Shown here: in pieces, positions 1 through 6,817 of the stretch | Position numbering within the stretch: position 1 is the stretch's first letter | Layout: every line of letters begins with the position of its first letter | Assembly: GCA_019695305.1 (NCBI GenBank) | Contig: JAIBAG010000024.1 | Span: forward strand, 1-34,827 | Direction of reading: 5' to 3' | From: a bacterium | GTDB taxonomy: Bacteria; UBA10199; JAIBAG01 | DNA length: 34,827 nucleotides | Program-made: the position numbers and the translations under genes | The notes under the pieces: generated by a model | Seen by the model: the letters and a program-made list of their open reading frames with translations, nothing else | The model's database searches: none | Told to the model about the DNA's origin: nothing

Positions 1-86
1 AGGAAAAAGCCAATATGCGCGATTTCCATGCCCAACAGGGTGATGCAACCGTTAAGCTGTTTGATACTCTTAAAACAAACTCTTAA
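1..86 (+). CDS. C-terminal end of an upstream gene, possibly 30S ribosomal protein S1
   Basis: An open frame enters from the left edge and ends with TAA at 84-86, giving about 27 residues ending DTLKTNS. The fragment is too short for a family call from sequence. The following order sppA, ihfB, HIT, LapA-like commonly lies downstream of rpsA in deltaproteobacteria, so an S1 C-terminus is the best guess by context. A strong hairpin follows 7 nt after the stop, which fits the end of a highly expressed gene. The start lies outside the window. Confidence 0.4.
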   Translation, partial: EKANMRDFHAQQGDATVKLFDTLKTNS

Positions 87-93
87 AAAAAAG

Positions 94-118
94 CGGGGGC
101 GCCCATAAGGCGCCCCCG
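94..118 (+). terminator. Strong GC-rich hairpin between the S1-like gene and sppA
   Basis: A perfect 10-bp stem (94-103 with 109-118, CGGGGGCGCC against GGCGCCCCCG) has a 5-nt loop and is followed by TTAAATTTT. It reads as an intrinsic terminator of the upstream gene, although the T-run is interrupted. The sppA start codon begins only 10 nt after the stem, so the same hairpin would sit in the sppA leader if transcription reads through. Confidence 0.75.
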
Positions 119-128
119 TTAAATTTTC

Positions 129-1037
129 ATGTCCCGACATCCCATACTTTATTCCTTCCTTATTTTAGGTGCGGTTTTTTGTGTGCTTGTTGGTTTTGTT
201 TCGATTTTATTTTACTGGATGGATGATGGAAAAGGTTTTATTCCCGGTGGCTCGGTAGCGGTTGTTAAAATTGAAGGTCCCATTTTTGATTCTAAAGAAA
301 CGCTGGAAGATTTAAATAAATACAGAAAAAATCGTTCGGTAAAAGCTGTGGTATTGAGAATTGATTCTCCCGGTGGTGCTGTAGCTCCTTCTCAGGAAAT
401 TTTTGAAGAAGTTAAAAAATTAAAACAAGATAAAAAGGTAGTGGTATCTATGGGTACCATGGCTGCTTCTGGTGGTTATTATATTTCCTGTGCCGCCGAT
501 TATATTATGGCCATGAAAGGTACCATTACCGGCAGTATTGGCGTGATTATGGAAAGCCTGGGAGTGAATCGCTTGGCCGAGTGGGCCATGCTTGAAAGCC
601 GGGTGATTAAAACTGGAAAGTTTAAAGATGTAGGTTCTCCCATGAAGCCTATGGATGATGAAGATAGGGCTTATTTACAAAGTATTTTAAATAATATGTA
701 TACGCAGTTTAAGGGCGATGTGGGAGAAGGTAGAAAAATGACGCCCGAGCAGGTAGAGGAGTTAGCGCAGGGAAAAGTTTATACAGGTGAACAGGCCAAA
801 GCCTTGGGTTTAATTGATGGCCTGGGAACCATTTACGATGCCATAGACCAAGCTAAAAAAATGGCCGGTTTATCGCAAGATGCTCATGTGGTTTGGCCGC
901 GCAAAAAAGAAAACCCGCTTGATTTTTTAGCTGAGTCCAAATGGATGCAGCATTTTTTAAGTATAGTAACCAACAAACTGGAAGCTAAAACCGAGCCCCA
1001 GTGGATGTATTTATATTCGCCATCGGTTATACATTAA
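129..1037 (+). CDS. sppA: Signal peptide peptidase SppA, short S49 type
   Basis: This is a membrane-anchored serine protease of family S49 that degrades signal peptides left in the inner membrane after secretion. One N-terminal transmembrane segment spans about residues 7-30 and the protease domain follows. The nucleophile is probably Ser114 in the motif MAASGGYYIS. The general base is probably Lys166 in GKFKDVGSP, 52 residues later, the same spacing as in the short Bacillus SppA. The length of 302 aa fits the short single-domain form. The ATG at 129 is the only start that keeps the membrane anchor. I see no good ribosome binding site, because the terminator hairpin lies directly upstream. 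ihfB follows 14 nt after the stop, so the two are probably co-transcribed. Confidence 0.93.
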   Translation: MSRHPILYSFLILGAVFCVLVGFVSILFYWMDDGKGFIPGGSVAVVKIEGPIFDSKETLEDLNKYRKNRSVKAVVLRIDSPGGAVAPSQEIFEEVKKLKQDKKVVVSMGTMAASGGYYISCAADYIMAMKGTITGSIGVIMESLGVNRLAEWAMLESRVIKTGKFKDVGSPMKPMDDEDRAYLQSILNNMYTQFKGDVGEGRKMTPEQVEELAQGKVYTGEQAKALGLIDGLGTIYDAIDQAKKMAGLSQDAHVVWPRKKENPLDFLAESKWMQHFLSIVTNKLEAKTEPQWMYLYSPSVIH

Positions 1038-1051
1038 ATAGGTAAACAAAT

Positions 1052-1345
1052 ATGAACAAGAGTGATCTTATCAACATGTTGGAAGGAAAATTAAAAAGTC
1101 TATCCCATCGCGAAGTGGAAATTATTGTGGAAACCATCTTTGACCAGATGACCCAATCGTTATCGCGTGGGGAACGCATCGAAATCCGTGGCTTTGGCAG
1201 CTTCGAAATACGTACTCGTGAACCTCGCCAAGGACGTAACCCTAAAACAGGTGCCAGCGTTTATGTGAATACGCGCAAGGTTCCCTTTTTTAAAGTGGGG
1301 AAAGAATTAAAAGAACGTGTTAATACCGGTAAGGCCGGAGAGTAG
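1052..1345 (+). CDS. ihfB: Integration host factor, beta-like subunit (HU/IHF family)
   Basis: This is a small nucleoid protein that bends DNA as a dimer. The 97 residues cover the whole HU/IHF fold: an N-terminal helical dimer interface (residues 1-40), then the beta-arm with the family signature GFGSFEIR and RNPKTG. The proline of the second motif (about residue 64) is the intercalating residue that kinks DNA in HU and IHF. IHF-beta is preferred over HU because of the IEIRGFGSF stretch and the position next to sppA and downstream of an S1-like gene, the usual place of ihfB. It may also assist the sigma-54 promoter seen at 6231, since IHF commonly bends DNA at such promoters; that link is inference. 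Confidence 0.9.
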   Translation: MNKSDLINMLEGKLKSLSHREVEIIVETIFDQMTQSLSRGERIEIRGFGSFEIRTREPRQGRNPKTGASVYVNTRKVPFFKVGKELKERVNTGKAGE

Positions 1346-1350
1346 ACATC

Positions 1351-1848
1351 ATGACTAAACCCATTTGGGCGCCGTGGCGCATGGCCTTTATTGCCAAAGC
1401 GCATAAACAACGTGGGGGCTGTGTGTTTTGTGAACAGCCCAAAAAGGGGATTAAAGCCTCAACCCTTGTTATTTATCAGGGTGCTCATTCGTTTGTGATA
1501 CTCAATAAATATCCCTACACCTGTGGGCATCTTATGGTGGTGCCCAATCGTCATACCAACTTATTTGAAGATTTAACAGCCGAGGAGCACTGTGAAATGA
1601 GTGCGCTTGTGGCGGCTTCTATAAAAATTCTTAAAAAGGCTGCTGGAGCTCAGGGGTTTAATGTGGGCTTAAATTTAGGAAAAGCGGCCGGGGCCGGAAT
1701 TAAAGATCATCTCCACTATCATGTTATTCCACGTTGGGAAGGCGATAACAATATTATGCCGGTAATTGGTAATATCCGCGTGATGCCCGAACATTTAAAC
1801 GATACCTATAAAAAATTGGCTCCCCATTTTAAAAAGCTAAAAAAATAG
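1351..1848 (+). CDS. HIT-family nucleotide hydrolase/phosphorylase (Ap4A phosphorylase-like)
   Basis: This is a histidine-triad protein acting on nucleoside phosphates. The triad motif HLHYHVIPRW has His120, His122 and His124; the middle histidine would be the nucleophile. An N-terminal CVFC pair (Cys24, Cys27) and the opening APWRMAFI resemble the subgroup typified by the mycobacterial Ap4A phosphorylase, where the cysteines help bind a metal. The length of 165 aa is normal. It starts 5 nt after ihfB and belongs to the same operon. The stop codon TAG overlaps the start of a short dispersed repeat (1848-1879). The exact substrate cannot be told from sequence. Confidence 0.88.
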   Translation: MTKPIWAPWRMAFIAKAHKQRGGCVFCEQPKKGIKASTLVIYQGAHSFVILNKYPYTCGHLMVVPNRHTNLFEDLTAEEHCEMSALVAASIKILKKAAGAQGFNVGLNLGKAAGAGIKDHLHYHVIPRWEGDNNIMPVIGNIRVMPEHLNDTYKKLAPHFKKLKK

Positions 1849-1879
1849 TGGATAGTGGATGGTGAATGGTGGATAGTAG
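1848..1879 (+). repeat. Short dispersed repeat, family A, copy 1
   Basis: The core GTGGATAGTGGATGGTGAAT followed by GGTGGATAG recurs at 5561-5590 and, inverted, at 22411-22440. This copy begins on the last base of the HIT stop codon and contains an ATG (1866) in frame with the next gene. Confidence 0.7.
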
Positions 1880-1886
1880 TACCTCT

Positions 1887-2210
1887 ATGTATCATTTTCT
1901 CAAATATCTTCTCTTGGTTTTATTTATCCTCATTATTTTTCTATTTTTCTATTCTAACCACACGGTTACGGTAAGTTTAGTGATGGATTTGCCGTTTGTT
2001 GACGATTTAGCTTCACGTCCTATCCCGGTTATTTTTCTGATTATGGGTTCGTTTGTGGTGGGTATTTTATTTGCGGCTTTTATTGGTGCTTTTAGAATGG
2101 CACTGGTAAAGGAAGAAAAGAGAAGGCTTGTTGAATTAAGAAATCCTGTGGTCCCAACTTATACACCGCCTGCGGATCCTAATACGCCGTCGTTACCACC
2201 GCTTGCTTAA
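1887..2210 (+). CDS. LapA-domain (DUF1049) inner-membrane protein
   Basis: This is a small membrane protein with two hydrophobic segments (about residues 4-22 and 44-67 from the ATG at 1887), the pattern of the LapA/DUF1049 family linked to lipopolysaccharide assembly. The C-terminal tail is basic, then proline-rich. An upstream in-frame ATG at 1866 would add MVDSSTS, but those codons come from dispersed repeat family A, so the ATG at 1887 (MYHFLKYL) is the more likely original start. Neither start has a clear ribosome binding site. The gene ends convergently with the minus-strand gene at 2207; the two stop codons share bases 2208-2209. The role in envelope biogenesis is by family only. Confidence 0.72.
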   Translation: MYHFLKYLLLVLFILIIFLFFYSNHTVTVSLVMDLPFVDDLASRPIPVIFLIMGSFVVGILFAAFIGAFRMALVKEEKRRLVELRNPVVPTYTPPADPNTPSLPPLA

Positions 2211-2929
2211 CCGCTAATCTTTTTAGGTGGTCTTTTTAACGATTTAAGATCAACCGTTTTAGAGGTATCAATTTTTTGTTTAACCGGTGCTCCGGCTTTG
2301 TTTTGAAGTGATTTAAACTTTTTAAGCTCTTCTTCACTTTCAAATTGCCCCGCTACAAATTTAGAAACGTCGCGATTTTCGTTTACTTCTCTAAAATCTT
2401 TTTCACGTTCTTTGCGCAGGCGGCTTACTTCAATTTCAAGTTTGCGACGAGGAGAGGGGAAACGGTCGATTAAATATCCTAATTGGGTTTTAACCGTTTT
2501 GTTTACAAGAAGACGGCCATTTTGCTGCAAGCCTTCGCGCTCTTTAAGAGCTTTAATCATGTTAAAATAAACCTGTTCGGGCACTGTGGATGACGGTTTA
2601 ATACTGCGATGATAAAGTTTGGCCAAATCATCGTCGGTCCATTCACCTTCGCGTACCTTGCTAGCATCAAAAGGTTCAAATACCGGGCCTACATACCTAA
2701 ACTTGCGCAGCGATAAAAATTTTTCTTTGGTTAAAATGTAAGAATCGTCGTCTTGTTTGCAATCTTCAAAAGCGGCTTTCCATTGCTCGTAGGTAAACTG
2801 GTTGGAATCAACAAAACCGTTTTGGTAGAGATAGGGCAGGTCGCCTAATAAATAGCGGACGTTTCCCTCTTTGGTTTTGGGAATACGGTCCCAAATGTAT
2901 TCCATTGCGTCTTTAAATTCTTCTGTCAC
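2207..2929 (-). CDS. Unrecognised 240-aa charged protein
   Basis: I do not recognise this protein. It is hydrophilic, rich in Lys, Glu and Asp, with no signal peptide or membrane segment. The middle and C-terminal thirds are probably helical, with a basic stretch around residues 155-185 (RKLEIEVSRLRKEREKDF) that could form a coiled coil. The start is GTG at 2929, supported by a strong ribosome binding site AGGGGGA a few bases upstream. It is the third gene in a minus-strand series with the genes at 3033 and 3482 but is separated from them by three consecutive hairpins (2945-3034). If it is transcribed from the sigma-28-type promoter at 4175-4203 it belongs to the same unknown gene set; this is inference. 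Confidence 0.72.
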   Translation of the reverse strand: MTEEFKDAMEYIWDRIPKTKEGNVRYLLGDLPYLYQNGFVDSNQFTYEQWKAAFEDCKQDDDSYILTKEKFLSLRKFRYVGPVFEPFDASKVREGEWTDDDLAKLYHRSIKPSSTVPEQVYFNMIKALKEREGLQQNGRLLVNKTVKTQLGYLIDRFPSPRRKLEIEVSRLRKEREKDFREVNENRDVSKFVAGQFESEEELKKFKSLQNKAGAPVKQKIDTSKTVDLKSLKRPPKKISG

Positions 2930-2944
2930 TTAAGTCCCCCTTGA

Positions 2945-3034
2945 GGCTTTTTGCGAAGCCCTCATGCAGCTTTGCTGCATAAGTGTTTGTAGTCAATATA
3001 ACTTAGCTTCTCTAAGTTATATTGAACAAACACT
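2945..3034 (-). other. Three consecutive stem-loops between two minus-strand genes
   Basis: Reading leftwards on the minus strand there is first a long hairpin, 2982-3034. Its stem is 23 bp with a 2-nt bulge (AGTGTTTGT and TCAATATAACTTAG arms) and its loop is 5 nt. Next is a perfect 7-bp hairpin ATGCAGC-TTT-GCTGCAT at 2964-2980. Last is a 5-bp hairpin GGCTT/AAGCC at 2945-2960. None is followed by a T-run. The longest overlaps the stop codon of the gene at 3033. They could act in termination, mRNA stability or as a structured leader of the next gene. Confidence 0.7.
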
Positions 3035-3452
3035 ATCCAGTCCAGTAAGAAGAGCTTTGGCGATCTTCGTAACGGCGTAAATCCAAATCGTAATCTTGTT
3101 CATTTTTAAGTCGCTTGTTTTCTTCTTTATCAATAGCGGCTTGTCCCATCATTTTGGCGGCTTCGGCACGCGGTACATCCACTTCAAAAATGCGGGTCAT
3201 TTCTTCTTTATGGCTAAGCTTGGCTTCAAGCTCGCGCACGCGCAGCGCTTCCATTTGTGTACGCTCGTACGATTTAGATTCGGCAATGCGTGCCATGTAA
3301 TCGTACTTGGCTACCTCTACCGCACCCAGGCGTTCCTGGCGAGCGGCGTATTTTGTAGCGTCGGCTTCAATTTCCGATTGATGCACATTGGCATCCGCCT
3401 GCATCTTGGTTGCCTGTGTATAAAACTCATTATATGCTGCACCACCACCCAT
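3033..3452 (-). CDS. Unrecognised ~139-aa helical protein, probable coiled coil
   Basis: I do not recognise this protein. Apart from a Gly-rich N-terminus (MGGGAAYNEFY) and an aromatic tail (YWTG), it is a nearly unbroken run of charged and Ala-rich helix, suggesting a rod or coiled coil. There is no signal peptide or membrane segment. The start at 3452 (MGGGAAY) is chosen over the in-frame upstream start at 3470, because AAGAAAGGAAAC just before it gives a ribosome binding site. The stop of the upstream gene at 3482 lies 29 nt away, so the two are co-transcribed, probably from the sigma-28-type promoter at 4175-4203. The stop codon lies inside the right arm of a long hairpin. Confidence 0.7.
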   Translation of the reverse strand: MGGGAAYNEFYTQATKMQADANVHQSEIEADATKYAARQERLGAVEVAKYDYMARIAESKSYERTQMEALRVRELEAKLSHKEEMTRIFEVDVPRAEAAKMMGQAAIDKEENKRLKNEQDYDLDLRRYEDRQSSSYWTG

Positions 3453-3481
3453 AATGTTTCCTTTCTTCAAGGCTGGCTTTA

Positions 3482-4153
3482 TTAAGCCATGCCTGTACTT
3501 TTAGACGGGGGAGCCATTCCTCCACCGCTTGGCTGTAAATTATTGTTCGACATACTTCCTTCAACGGTCATGCGCCCGGCACTTGATATAGGCGTTCCGG
3601 CATCGGCCATAAGAGCGCTGTTGCCTTGCATGGGATCGGCCTGAGAATTTTGAAAGAGGGCCTCATCCGTATTTCCTAATCCTTCATCGTTTTTCCCCAA
3701 GTTGTTGCCGGTATCCATGAACCTGGCTTCCGAATCCATAAGCCCGGCTTCTTCTTCGGCACCCATGGCCAACATTTCGGTATGAACGAGCTCGCCCGTT
3801 TCGGGATCCACCTGCGAAAAATCATGTTGTTTTCTAAAATCGGCCCGTGCCGTTTCTTGGGCCTTCACACGTTCATGCATGCCTTTTAAATCAAGGAGCG
3901 GACCAATTTTACCTTTACTCATGTTGCCATCCACAACACTGGCACCGGTTTTTTGACCTAATTTTTCATACAAATTTTTTTCGTCTTCACTGGGCGCTTC
4001 GGCCGAGCCTCGTTGCTGGTTGCCACTGAGTTTAGCTTGCTCCTGAGCCGCTATACCATCGGGTGAATTTTGTTTAGCAATAGCATCAGGGCTATGTTGA
4101 TCCACACCATCGTTATAAGCAGTACTTTGATTGGCCTGTAATGCATCAACCAT
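3482..4153 (-). CDS. Unrecognised 223-aa low-complexity protein behind a sigma-28-type promoter
   Basis: I do not recognise this protein. It is acidic and low in hydrophobic residues, rich in Asn, Gln, Gly, Ser, Asp and Met, and is probably largely disordered. There is a small internal repeat near the N-terminus (HSPDAIAKQ, then NSPDGIAAQ). There is no Sec signal peptide. The ATG at 4153 has a weak ribosome binding site (GAGGAAG) upstream. A sigma-28-like promoter ends 21 nt before the start. It is the first gene of the leftward series 3482, 3033 and possibly 2207. Lack of a Sec signal, disorder and a FliA-type promoter would fit a protein handled by the flagellar export apparatus or acting beside it, but nothing in the sequence proves this. 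Confidence 0.72.
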   Translation of the reverse strand: MVDALQANQSTAYNDGVDQHSPDAIAKQNSPDGIAAQEQAKLSGNQQRGSAEAPSEDEKNLYEKLGQKTGASVVDGNMSKGKIGPLLDLKGMHERVKAQETARADFRKQHDFSQVDPETGELVHTEMLAMGAEEEAGLMDSEARFMDTGNNLGKNDEGLGNTDEALFQNSQADPMQGNSALMADAGTPISSAGRMTVEGSMSNNNLQPSGGGMAPPSKSTGMA

Positions 4154-4174
4154 ATATAAACTTCCTCACTTGGG

Positions 4175-4203
4175 TTATCGGCCAAACCCATTTTATAAGT
4201 TGC
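4175..4203 (-). promoter_or_regulatory. Sigma-28 (FliA)-type promoter P1
   Basis: On the minus strand the -10 core GCCGATAA lies at 4182-4175 and GCAACTTA at 4203-4196, with 13 nt between. The -10 core is identical to the FliA/sigma-28 consensus. The same pair recurs at 7449-7477, 8421-8448 and 32105-32131. An imperfect dyad around 4197-4236 (AAGTTG...GGGGT and ACCCC...CAACTT) overlaps the -35 side and could be an operator. Confidence 0.75.
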
Positions 4204-4325
4204 GTGGTGGGGTTTTTTGACCCCAAGGCACAACTTATGTAACTACTTAGATTATCACATAAATTTTGAATGCCGCCTAGGTGTTATTTTTTGACCAAAA
4301 CCTTGTTTTGCTGTAGGGTGCCTTC

Positions 4326-5555
4326 ATGAAAAATATGAAAAAGATGTACCTGGCACTTCTTTTAATGTTTTGGGCACCGCTCACCTGGGCTAATCCTTAC
4401 CCCTCTACCTATTATTCCAGCGAACGCATCCCCGATAGCTTACGCGGCATTGAAACAGGAAAACTTTTATCAACGAGTACTGCAAAAACCGATATTGCCC
4501 TTTTAGGTTTAAGAACAGTGTATGTGTATGCGGTTCATGATAAAAGCATAAATAAGTATTTGATTTATAATGGAAATAAATTTGATGAATTTATGCATTT
4601 AAGCGTGCTGGATATAGATAACGACGGCGATGATGATATTGTGGTGGCTGGTTTTGAAAATGGAGTTCTTACTTCCAAAGTATTAATGGTGGAGGGCGAT
4701 AAGCTGGTGGTGAAGGGCGAGTATGGCCATTACGCAGCGCGTATAAAATGGATGGGGCAGGATGTGCTAGTGGGGCAAAAACGTTTGGGGAATGATGATT
4801 TTACGGGACCTCTATATAAGCTTAAGTGGGACGGAAAAAAGTTGGTGGAAGAGGGTGAAGTGCTGGGTCAGTCGGGTATTTCGGGGGATGCCGAATCGCT
4901 TTTTAGGGTAGAGGGATTTAATCTTAACAATCAACCTCAGCTGTTATCTATAAAACCATCGGGGCGTTTGGTGCTTTCTAACAATCAAAGCGGAAAATGG
5001 AAACAGGGATGGAGTAGCGGCGAAGAATACGGTGGTTCGGTTTTGTTTTATAATTTTGAACTTAAAAATCCTTTGGGCATGACCACCGATAATAGATTTT
5101 TTATTCCGGTGCGTTTTAAAACTATTCTTCCCGGCGAAGAAATCACGCAACTCTCTCCGCCAGCGTACGTGCCACCACCACCAGCCGATCCTGCTGTTCC
5201 CGCTGATATTAATCTTTCGGCGCCGCTTCCTCCGGCTCCTGTAAAAGCCATCAGTAGTTACAACAGCCCTCAAATTTACGTGATGAAAAACGAGGGGTAT
5301 TTAAAAAATGTGATTGGTGCTGTTCCCTCTATTAAAAACACACAGATGGTGCGTTTGGGATATACGGGTTATGGTTTTCAGGAGGCATGGAATTCTCCTC
5401 GTTTAGACGGCGCTATTACCGACTTTACCTTAGCCGATTGGGATGGGGACGGAAAAGAAGATATTATTGCTACCTTTTTACTGCGCGATAAAGGGTATAC
5501 CGATACACTCAAACGGCAAGACAGTTTGGTGATTGTTTTAAAGCCGGATAAGTAG
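4326..5555 (+). CDS. Exported FG-GAP/VCBS-repeat protein
   Basis: This is a secreted or periplasmic protein. Residues 1-22 form a Sec signal peptide with a basic start, a hydrophobic core and a probable cleavage after TWA. Two acidic calcium-binding-like loops of the FG-GAP/VCBS kind are visible, DIDNDGDDDIVVAGF (about 96-110) and DWDGDGKEDIIATF (about 371-384). Such repeats usually form beta-propeller blades, and the rest of the protein has the regular beta pattern expected. A proline-rich stretch near residues 280-305 (PPAYVPPPP and PLPPAPVKA) looks like a linker. The ATG at 4326 is preceded by AGGGTG at suitable spacing. It stands alone between a divergent unknown operon and a tRNA gene. 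The precise function is unknown; such proteins often bind surfaces or other proteins. Confidence 0.8.
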   Translation: MKNMKKMYLALLLMFWAPLTWANPYPSTYYSSERIPDSLRGIETGKLLSTSTAKTDIALLGLRTVYVYAVHDKSINKYLIYNGNKFDEFMHLSVLDIDNDGDDDIVVAGFENGVLTSKVLMVEGDKLVVKGEYGHYAARIKWMGQDVLVGQKRLGNDDFTGPLYKLKWDGKKLVEEGEVLGQSGISGDAESLFRVEGFNLNNQPQLLSIKPSGRLVLSNNQSGKWKQGWSSGEEYGGSVLFYNFELKNPLGMTTDNRFFIPVRFKTILPGEEITQLSPPAYVPPPPADPAVPADINLSAPLPPAPVKAISSYNSPQIYVMKNEGYLKNVIGAVPSIKNTQMVRLGYTGYGFQEAWNSPRLDGAITDFTLADWDGDGKEDIIATFLLRDKGYTDTLKRQDSLVIVLKPDK

Positions 5556-5560
5556 AAGAA

Positions 5561-5590
5561 GTGGATAGTGTATGGTGAATCGTGGATAGG
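5561..5590 (+). repeat. Short dispersed repeat, family A, copy 2
   Basis: GTGGATAGTGTATGGTGAAT then CGTGGATAGG is a variant of the copy at 1848-1879. It lies 5 nt after the stop of the FG-GAP gene. The rest of 5591-5651 is AT-rich with no feature I can name, except AAAAACTCCCCTCTTTTC just before the tRNA, which is also present near the tRNA fragment at 6968-7014. Confidence 0.65.
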
Positions 5591-5651
5591 AAGACAGACA
5601 ATAAAAATATTGCCTTTAAGGGATAAGTAGAATAAAAACTCCCCTCTTTTC

Positions 5652-5723
5652 GGCAGGGTAGCTCAGTGGTAGAGCAGGGGACTCATAAGCCCTTGGTCGG
5701 GAGTTCAACTCTCCCTCCTGCCA
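5652..5723 (+). tRNA. tRNA-Met (anticodon CAT)
   Basis: A full cloverleaf can be drawn. The acceptor stem is GGCAGGG (5652-5658) with TCCTGCC (5716-5722). The D arm is GCTC/GAGC with loop AGTGGTA. The anticodon CAT is at 5684-5686. The T arm is GGGAG/CTCCC with loop TTCAACT. The anticodon stem has an A-G mismatch at its base next to the loop and a G-T pair at the other end. The 3' CCA is not encoded. A CAT anticodon may be elongator Met or, after lysidine modification, Ile2; the first base pair G-C argues against an initiator. A half-copy of this gene lies inverted at 6968-7014. Confidence 0.92.
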
Positions 5724-5740
5724 CATTTTCTTAGTTTATA

Positions 5741-6011
5741 GCCGCGCCTGTGAGGCGCGTCTAGAAACTTAGAAAATGTGAGTCCTTTTAGCCAACGGCT
5801 AAAAGGGCCACAGCTCATCAAGAAACTACCACGATATAAAAACGAAGCCTGTAAGGCGCGTCTAGAAACTTAGAAAATGTGAGTCCTTTTAGCCAACGGC
5901 TAAAAGGGCCACAGCTCATCAAGAAACTACCACGATATAAAAACGAAGCCTGTGAGGCGCGTCTAGAAACTTAGAAAATGTGAGTCCTTTTAGCCAACGG
6001 CTAAAAGGGCC
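5741..6011 (+). repeat. 101-bp tandem repeat, about 2.7 copies, with internal hairpins
   Basis: The unit beginning CTAGAAACTTAGAAAATGTG starts at 5761, 5862 and 5963, giving an exact 101-bp period. The third copy breaks off near 6011, and a partial copy precedes the first. Units differ by only a base or so (TGTGAGGC or TGTAAGGC). Each contains a perfect hairpin CCTTTTAGCC-AAC-GGCTAAAAGG and a smaller GCCT/AGGC stem. The first unit also pairs with the tRNA 3' flank: ACATTTTCTTAGTTTATAG (5723-5741) is nearly the reverse complement of CTAGAAACTTAGAAAATGT, so a long hairpin can form directly after the tRNA. It is not a CRISPR: the period is too long and there are no variable spacers. Confidence 0.9.
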
Positions 6012-6230
6012 GTATTAAACAAGACAATCCAAAGTTGTTCATGCCCAATTGATATATCTCCTTCGATCGCTGTTAGCATTTTGTAGTTAAAAAGCCCCGC
6101 TGGCTGGTTAAAAATGGGGTTTTTAGTCTTCCATTTACAAATAGGATCAGGTTTAAATTTTTCATTTTTTTTAATCGAAAACATTATGGTTACAAGAAGT
6201 TAAAAACGAGAAGGGGGGTATTTTTTATAC

Positions 6231-6246
6231 TGGCACAATCTTTGCT
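6231..6246 (+). promoter_or_regulatory. Sigma-54 (RpoN) promoter
   Basis: TGGCAC (6231-6236), 5 nt, TTGCT (6242-6246) is a perfect match to the -24/-12 consensus. It lies 37 nt before the ATG of the secreted protein at 6284. A sigma-54 promoter requires an enhancer-binding activator; I did not find a clear upstream activator site. Confidence 0.75.
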
Positions 6247-6283
6247 TATTTATTTGCCGGGCATAGATAGGAAAGGGAAAGAA

Positions 6284-6796
6284 ATGAAATCAATAAAATT
6301 AGTGTTTGTTTTATGTTTGGCGGTTTTAGGCGCGAGCTTCTTTTTTAAAATGCGCTATGCGTATGCGGATGATTATGCCGCAGACGCATATTACAAATTC
6401 TGTATGGATCATGCTGGTGATAGTTTTCCTCTCCAAGCGCATTGTTTAGAAAATTATCACAATTTAAAGGCTGTAGCTGAAATGCGTGCTTTTATGGATT
6501 CTTTGAATGAATCCGATGCTGACAGTAATGATAGTAATAGTAATACAAAGAAGAATGAAGATGGGAAAGGCAATATCCAAAAGTCTATGATGGGGGGGCA
6601 AAAAAATCAAATTGACCCTGAGTTAATGGTAGAGGTTGAGACTTTTTTACAACAACACACTGATGTTGAAGAAGAAGCTGACGAGAAGTTAGAGTTAACC
6701 GATGAAGAGAAGGCTGCTTTAAAGAAAAAACAATTGGAAGAATTAAAAGAGGAATATTACAATAATCCCCCTAAATTAAGGAACTTTAAGAACTAG
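6284..6796 (+). CDS. Small secreted acidic protein of unknown function
   Basis: The start at 6284 (MKSIKLVFVL) is preferred over an in-frame upstream start at 6242, because GGAAAGGGAAAG immediately precedes it and the upstream start lies inside the sigma-54 promoter. The mature 170-aa reading opens with a Sec signal peptide (residues 1-28, ending AYA-DD). Two cysteines in the mature N-terminus (in KFCMDHAGD and QAHCLENY) could form a disulphide. The rest is low-complexity: a Ser/Asn/Asp-rich linker, then a Glu/Lys-rich helical C-terminus (ELTDEEKAALKKKQLEEL). I do not recognise the family. The gene stands alone behind a sigma-54 promoter, so its expression is probably conditional and could be tied to motility or nitrogen control; that is inference. 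Confidence 0.75.
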   Translation: MKSIKLVFVLCLAVLGASFFFKMRYAYADDYAADAYYKFCMDHAGDSFPLQAHCLENYHNLKAVAEMRAFMDSLNESDADSNDSNSNTKKNEDGKGNIQKSMMGGQKNQIDPELMVEVETFLQQHTDVEEEADEKLELTDEEKAALKKKQLEELKEEYYNNPPKLRNFKN

Positions 6797-6817
6797 TTTT
6801 TCTGTTCAAGTGATATA

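Noticed and set aside
4291-4319. TTGACC-N17-TAGGGT as a promoter of the FG-GAP gene
   Set aside because: The -10 is poor and transcription would begin at the start codon itself. AGGGTG there serves better as the ribosome binding site.
4944-5273. 109-codon minus-strand frame inside the FG-GAP gene
   Set aside because: It is an Arg-rich shadow of the sense frame with no ribosome binding site or recognisable domain.
5741-6011. Possible CRISPR array
   Set aside because: The 101-bp period repeats in full with no variable spacer, there are under three copies, and no cas gene is in the window.
5990-6184. 64-codon open frame on the minus strand
   Set aside because: Its last codons fall in the 101-bp repeat, it has no ribosome binding site, and its sequence matches no family I know. 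It is probably chance.
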